Of a DNA stretch of 19,993 nt, positions 16,363 through 19,993 are shown one piece after another. The DNA is taken from the NCBI GenBank assembly GCA_905194705.1, contig CAJJTI010000018.1:1-19993 (forward strand). The letters run 5' to 3'. Every line of letters begins with the position of its first letter. Position 1 is the stretch's first letter. The notes under the pieces were generated by a model, which worked only from the letters and a program-made list of their open reading frames with translations, made no database searches and was not told the DNA's origin. This DNA is from an uncultured Solobacterium sp. GTDB taxonomy: Bacteria; Bacillota_I; Bacilli_A; Erysipelotrichales; Erysipelotrichaceae. The position numbers and the translations under genes were made by a program.

Positions 16363-17478
16363 TTAATTTTCTCCAAAATATTCTTGCATCAAACTATCAA
16401 ATAACAGTTGTGTTTTTTTTAATGATTGCTGAACTGCTAATTTTGATTTATCGACTTGTTGGACAAAGCCTGCAAACTGCTGTTGAAGTTCAAGAGGCGG
16501 TACAATAATAAGTACTGATCTTGCATCATCTTTGGTTATCGTTTTTGTAACTGCACCTCTAACATATTGTTGAATTTCTCTTTGTCCATAATCAGATGTT
16601 AGTAGATAATACATAAATATGTTGTTAATTCTCTCATCATACCTAAACATAAAAGCATTTCTGCCTAAGGATGCAGGCATCGTAAGTTTGGGCATTATGT
16701 AAATTTTTCCTGCACTGCCAATCTTATTCATAATGATTTCGCCCCCAAAAATCTTTGACTTTGAAAGCAATTCATAAGCCTTTTTATCTATATACTTTAT
16801 TGAAGACATGTCACCCGATTCCAAATCAGTAGTACGCACCATCCAAGCGTAATTAGGCTCATCATACATCGTCACACCACTATCCAATGCCTTGTAACTA
16901 CCATTAGAACTGAAGTCGGTTAATAAAGATAAGTATTCACCCATCGATGCTTTTGTAAATCCTTTTTCGTTAATTTGTGGATCTCCAAACATCTCGACAA
17001 ATCGGGCTTTGATGAGGCTTTCTAATGTTTTAATCTCAGTTTGTTGATCATCTATAATATTTTCTACTTTTTTTAAGCATTCAACTATTTTTTTCTGCTT
17101 TTCAAAAGGTGCAAAATTAAATTCTTCATTTTTATAATCTTTGAAGTAAATATGAGGAATGGTAGCACCTGTGTAATATTTTTCTAAATGCATATACTTC
17201 ACTACATAATAAAGATATTCTGGAAGAATGCCTTCTTTTGGAATTAAATATTGCATTGTACCTATTATTGATGATTTTCCTGGATGTAATGTTGTTCTTC
17301 CGATTCCTGCTCCATCTTTAATAACAGCTACATAAGGTTTTTCTATATGGTAAAAATCTACATTTCCTAAATAGCCTGTTGCCCCATAAATTGGGTAATC
17401 CCCATTTTTATTTATTATTTCTGATTGTTTTAGATTGGATGATTTTCTTTCGCAGACATCACATAATTTAACTTTCAT
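16363..17478 (-). CDS. hsdS: Type I restriction-modification specificity subunit
   Basis: The 371-residue protein shows the standard HsdS plan. A first target-recognition domain (about residues 1-122) includes GDYPIYGATGY and KDGAGIGRTTLHPGKSS. A central conserved helix follows (about 123-168, ending ARFVEMFGDP). A second recognition domain (about 175-325) includes GGEIIMNKIGSAGKIYI. A distal conserved helix closes the protein (about 328-371, ending LFDSLMQEYFG). The two helices are repeats of one another and bind HsdM. No Shine-Dalgarno site is evident before ATG 17478. The gene points away from hsdM and toward the recombinase, an unusual orientation suggesting inversion. The bipartite DNA target cannot be read from sequence. 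Confidence 0.92.
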   Translation of the reverse strand: MKVKLCDVCERKSSNLKQSEIINKNGDYPIYGATGYLGNVDFYHIEKPYVAVIKDGAGIGRTTLHPGKSSIIGTMQYLIPKEGILPEYLYYVVKYMHLEKYYTGATIPHIYFKDYKNEEFNFAPFEKQKKIVECLKKVENIIDDQQTEIKTLESLIKARFVEMFGDPQINEKGFTKASMGEYLSLLTDFSSNGSYKALDSGVTMYDEPNYAWMVRTTDLESGDMSSIKYIDKKAYELLSKSKIFGGEIIMNKIGSAGKIYIMPKLTMPASLGRNAFMFRYDERINNIFMYYLLTSDYGQREIQQYVRGAVTKTITKDDARSVLIIVPPLELQQQFAGFVQQVDKSKLAVQQSLKKTQLLFDSLMQEYFGEN

Positions 17479-17532
17479 TCGTTGTGTCCGTAAATCCGAA
17501 TTTATCTTAGTGACAATTTAATCATAAATAGA

Positions 17533-17570
17533 TTCAATTATATCATTTTTTAAAAAATGATATAATTGAA
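17533..17570. repeat. Perfect 38-bp palindrome between hsdS and fic
   Basis: Arms 17533-17551 (TTCAATTATATCATTTTTT) and 17552-17570 are exact reverse complements with no spacer. Each arm contains TGATATAAT reading outward. No T-run follows, so it is not a terminator. It could be an operator, a bidirectional promoter, or both. Confidence 0.9.
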
Positions 17571-17600
17571 TGGCAAAATGATATAATTAACAGGTATAAT
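17538..17600. promoter_or_regulatory. Repeated extended -10 promoters, divergent for hsdS and fic-hsdM
   Basis: The extended -10 sequence TGATATAAT occurs three times: leftward with its hexamer at 17538-17543, and rightward with hexamers at 17561-17566 and 17582-17587. The rightward copies lie in a direct repeat AAAATGATATAATT (17554-17567 and 17575-17588). A further TATAAT is at 17595-17600. No good -35 boxes are seen, as can be tolerated with extended -10 promoters. The leftward unit would serve hsdS, and the rightward ones fic and hsdM. Which are active is unknown. Confidence 0.5.
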
Positions 17601-17621
17601 TATCTTAAGGTGGTGAATTTT

Positions 17622-18677
17622 ATGAGACAATTTGAGTACAAAGAAAGAATGAAACGACTTTTAACACCAAATATTGTATCTTTATTGACAAAAATTCATG
17701 AATACAAAGGTGAACAAAATCTATTTATAGAATCAAATTCTGATAAATTGACAGAATTGCTTGAAATTGCCAAAATTCAAAGTACGGAAGCTTCAAACAA
17801 AATCGAAGGGATTTGTACGAGTGATGACAGATTGAAACAGCTAGTCATGGATAAAACAATGCCCAAAACTCGAAATGAAAAAGAGATTGCAGGTTATCGA
17901 GATGTTTTAACGACAATTCATGAAAATTATGAATATATTCCAATACGTTCAAATTATTTATTGCAATTACATGGTGATTTATATAAATTCACAGGTTTAA
18001 GTGTTGGTGGAAAATATAAATCAGTTGATAATGTTATTGCTGAAATAGATGTTAATGGGAATAAAAGCATACGTTTTCAACCGGTTGAAGCATGGCAAAC
18101 TCCTGAAGCGATAAATAATATTTGTGAAGCATATAATGACGCTTTAAATGATGGCATTGATCCGTTGCTAATTATGCCAATGTTTATACTAGATTTTTTG
18201 TGTGTTCATCCATTTAATGACGGAAATGGAAGAATGAGTAGATTATTAACATTGTTATTGCTGTATAAATCTGGCTATATTGTTGGAAAGTATATTAGTA
18301 TCGAAAAATTGATAGAAAGATCTAAAGATACATATTATGAAACATTGAAGGCAAGTTCTACAGGTTGGCATGAAGGGACAAATGATTATATTCCGTTTGT
18401 TGAATATTACTTAGGTGTAATAATAGCGTCATATAGAGAATTTTCTAGTCGGGTACAAACTTTAATAGAATCTGGTATGAGTAAGCCGGAAAAAGTAAGA
18501 GAAATTATCCGGAACCATGTTGGCAAAATTACTAAAGCGCAAATAATGCAGAAATGTCCGGATATAAGCTTAGTTACAGTTCAACGTACACTAGCAGAAT
18601 TAGTAGAAAAGAATGAGGTAATAAAAATAAGTGGAGGAAGATATACTTCCTATATTTGGAATGAGGAGAAAAGATAA
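17622..18677 (+). CDS. Fic-domain protein with inhibitory helix and C-terminal winged helix
   Basis: Fic enzymes usually transfer AMP from ATP to a protein hydroxyl. The 351-residue protein contains the full catalytic motif HPFNDGNGRMSR (residues 196-207), so it should be active. An N-terminal inhibitory motif of the (S/T)xxxE(G/N) form is present as SNKIEG (58-63), marking the autoinhibited class with the helix before the Fic core. A winged-helix DNA-binding domain occupies about 285-347 (TKAQIMQKCPDISLVTVQRTL). ATG 17622 was chosen because AAGGTGG lies 8 nt upstream; GTG codons at 17610 and 17613 are less likely. The stop overlaps hsdM (TAATG), so the two are one operon. The winged helix may bind the repeats upstream of its own gene. 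The modified target is unknown. Confidence 0.92.
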   Translation: MRQFEYKERMKRLLTPNIVSLLTKIHEYKGEQNLFIESNSDKLTELLEIAKIQSTEASNKIEGICTSDDRLKQLVMDKTMPKTRNEKEIAGYRDVLTTIHENYEYIPIRSNYLLQLHGDLYKFTGLSVGGKYKSVDNVIAEIDVNGNKSIRFQPVEAWQTPEAINNICEAYNDALNDGIDPLLIMPMFILDFLCVHPFNDGNGRMSRLLTLLLLYKSGYIVGKYISIEKLIERSKDTYYETLKASSTGWHEGTNDYIPFVEYYLGVIIASYREFSSRVQTLIESGMSKPEKVREIIRNHVGKITKAQIMQKCPDISLVTVQRTLAELVEKNEVIKISGGRYTSYIWNEEKR

Positions 18678-19993
18678 TGGTTACAGGAGAATTAAAAAAC
18701 AAAATTGATGGTTTATGGGATGTGTTTGCAACAGGTGGGTTAACTAATCCTTTGGAAGTAATTGAACAAATAACATATTTGATGTTTATTCATGATTTGG
18801 ATGTTACAGATAATAAAAAAGCGAAAGATTGTGCAATGTTGGGACTACCATTTAAAAGTATATTTTCTGATCAAGTTCAAATAGGAGAAAGATCAATAGA
18901 TGGCCAACAATTAAAATGGTCGGTATTCCGTGATTTACCAGCAAATAAAATGTATGAAATTGTTCAAGAATGGGTATTCCCGTTTATAAAAAATCTTCAT
19001 TCAGATAAGAATAGTGCATACTCAAAATACATGGATGATGCAATATTTAAACTGCCTACACCATTAGTTTTATCTAGAGTAATTGACTCTTTAGATGATA
19101 TTTATGCATTGATGGGACAATCAACAGAAACAGATATTCGTGGTGATGTTTATGAATACTTACTATCGAAGATTTCAACAGCAGGTAGAAATGGACAATT
19201 TAGAACCCCAAGACACATTATTAGTATGATGGTTGAATTAATGAATCCTCAGCCAAATGACATTATATGTGATCCTGCTTGTGGTACGGGTGGTTTTTTG
19301 GTTGGAGCTAGTGATTATTTACAGAAAAATTATCGTAATGATATTTTAATGAATAAAGAAAATAGAGAACATTATATGAATCATATGTTCCATGGTTTTG
19401 ATATGGACAGAACAATGTTACGTATTGGTGCGATGAATATGATGACACATGGTGTTGAATCTCCATTTATTGAATATAGAGATAGTTTATCTGACCAAAA
19501 CTTGGATAAAGATAAGTATTCAATGATTCTAGCTAATCCACCATTTAAAGGCTCTTTAGATGCAGATTCAGTATCTGCGGATTTATTAAAAGTTACTAAT
19601 ACAAAAAAGACAGAATTATTGTTTTTAGCTTTGTTTATTAGAATGTTAAAAATTGGTGGAAGATGTGCATGTATTGTACCAGATGGTGTACTTTTTGGAT
19701 CTAGTAATGCACATAAACAAATACGTAAAACTTTAATTGAAAATAATAGACTTGAAGCTGTAATATCGATGCCTTCTGGTGTGTTTAAACCATATGCCGG
19801 TGTATCAACAGGAATTTTAATTTTTACAAAAACAGGACATGGTGGTACAGATAAAGTTTGGTTCTATGATATGAAAGCTGATGGCTATTCATTGGATGAC
19901 AAACGTACACAAGTTAAAGAAAACGATATTCCAGATATTATAGAAAGATTCAAACATTTAGAAAAAGAAATTGATAGAAAGAGAACAGAACAA
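18677..19993 (+). CDS. hsdM: Type I restriction-modification methyltransferase subunit (partial, runs off the window)
   Basis: The reading frame is open from ATG 18677 to the last base, giving 439 residues; full HsdM proteins are usually about 480-520, so the C-terminal end is missing. It is an N6-adenine methyltransferase using S-adenosylmethionine. An N-terminal helical domain (about 1-140) is followed by QFRTPRHI (174-181), the SAM-binding motif DPACGTGGF (199-207) and the catalytic motif NPPF (287-290). Further conserved segments are PDGVLFGSS and FKPYAGVSTGILIF. The start overlaps the fic stop (TAATG), and AGGAG lies 8 nt before it. It should form a methylase with an HsdS subunit; the only one in the window is on the opposite strand. 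Confidence 0.95.
   Translation, partial: MVTGELKNKIDGLWDVFATGGLTNPLEVIEQITYLMFIHDLDVTDNKKAKDCAMLGLPFKSIFSDQVQIGERSIDGQQLKWSVFRDLPANKMYEIVQEWVFPFIKNLHSDKNSAYSKYMDDAIFKLPTPLVLSRVIDSLDDIYALMGQSTETDIRGDVYEYLLSKISTAGRNGQFRTPRHIISMMVELMNPQPNDIICDPACGTGGFLVGASDYLQKNYRNDILMNKENREHYMNHMFHGFDMDRTMLRIGAMNMMTHGVESPFIEYRDSLSDQNLDKDKYSMILANPPFKGSLDADSVSADLLKVTNTKKTELLFLALFIRMLKIGGRCACIVPDGVLFGSSNAHKQIRKTLIENNRLEAVISMPSGVFKPYAGVSTGILIFTKTGHGGTDKVWFYDMKADGYSLDDKRTQVKENDIPDIIERFKHLEKEIDRKRTEQ

Noticed and set aside
17533..17570. Palindrome as a rho-independent terminator
   Set aside because: It lies between two divergent starts, is AT-only in its centre, and no T-run follows either arm.
1..19993. CRISPR array, insertion sequence, rRNA or tRNA genes
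   Set aside because: No regularly spaced repeats, transposase gene, terminal inverted repeats or RNA gene signatures were found on either strand.

Overview
The window comes from a low-GC Gram-positive bacterium. Coding sequence is AT-rich, codons favour A/T in third position, Shine-Dalgarno sites are AGGAG-like, and two lipoproteins carry typical lipoboxes. The gene content (extracytoplasmic flavin reductase, FMN-type lipoprotein, fucosylation genes) would suit a host-associated anaerobe such as an Erysipelotrichales member. That placement is inference; no marker gene is present.

Region 1 (about 1-7660, + strand) is a tightly packed operon that makes GDP-L-fucose and transfers it. In pathway order: ManA (fructose-6-P to mannose-6-P), a phosphohexomutase (to mannose-1-P), ManC (to GDP-mannose), Gmd and Fcl (to GDP-L-fucose), and a GT10-family fucosyltransferase as the user. 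A Nudix hydrolase sits among them. Most junctions overlap or nearly touch (ATGA, 1-nt gap), which implies translational coupling. A bidirectional hairpin terminator closes the operon.

Region 2 (7680-11240) is a redox module. A lipoprotein with a pyridoxamine-phosphate-oxidase-like flavin split barrel and a LysR regulator lie on the - strand. Divergent from the LysR gene is a 615-aa lipoprotein combining an FMN-binding domain with a FAD-dependent fumarate-reductase-like domain, followed by a strong terminator. The reductase lacks substrate-binding residues expected for fumarate, so its electron acceptor is probably something else.

Region 3 (11240-11486) has no gene but holds two hairpins. One has G-U pairs that only work in + strand RNA, so it may be a small structured RNA.

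Region 4 (11487-19993) is a rearranged type I restriction-modification locus. On the - strand, in transcription order, are hsdS, a tyrosine recombinase, an unrecognised 150-aa protein with a duplicated domain, and hsdR, which is broken by one in-frame TGA. On the + strand, divergent from hsdS, are a Fic protein with a C-terminal winged helix and hsdM, which runs off the window end. The hsdS/fic intergenic region carries a perfect 38-bp palindrome with an outward-facing extended -10 promoter in each arm and a third copy of the same unit. A recombinase beside hsdS, with hsdM in the opposite orientation, suggests specificity switching by inversion. Loss of HsdR suggests the system may now only methylate.
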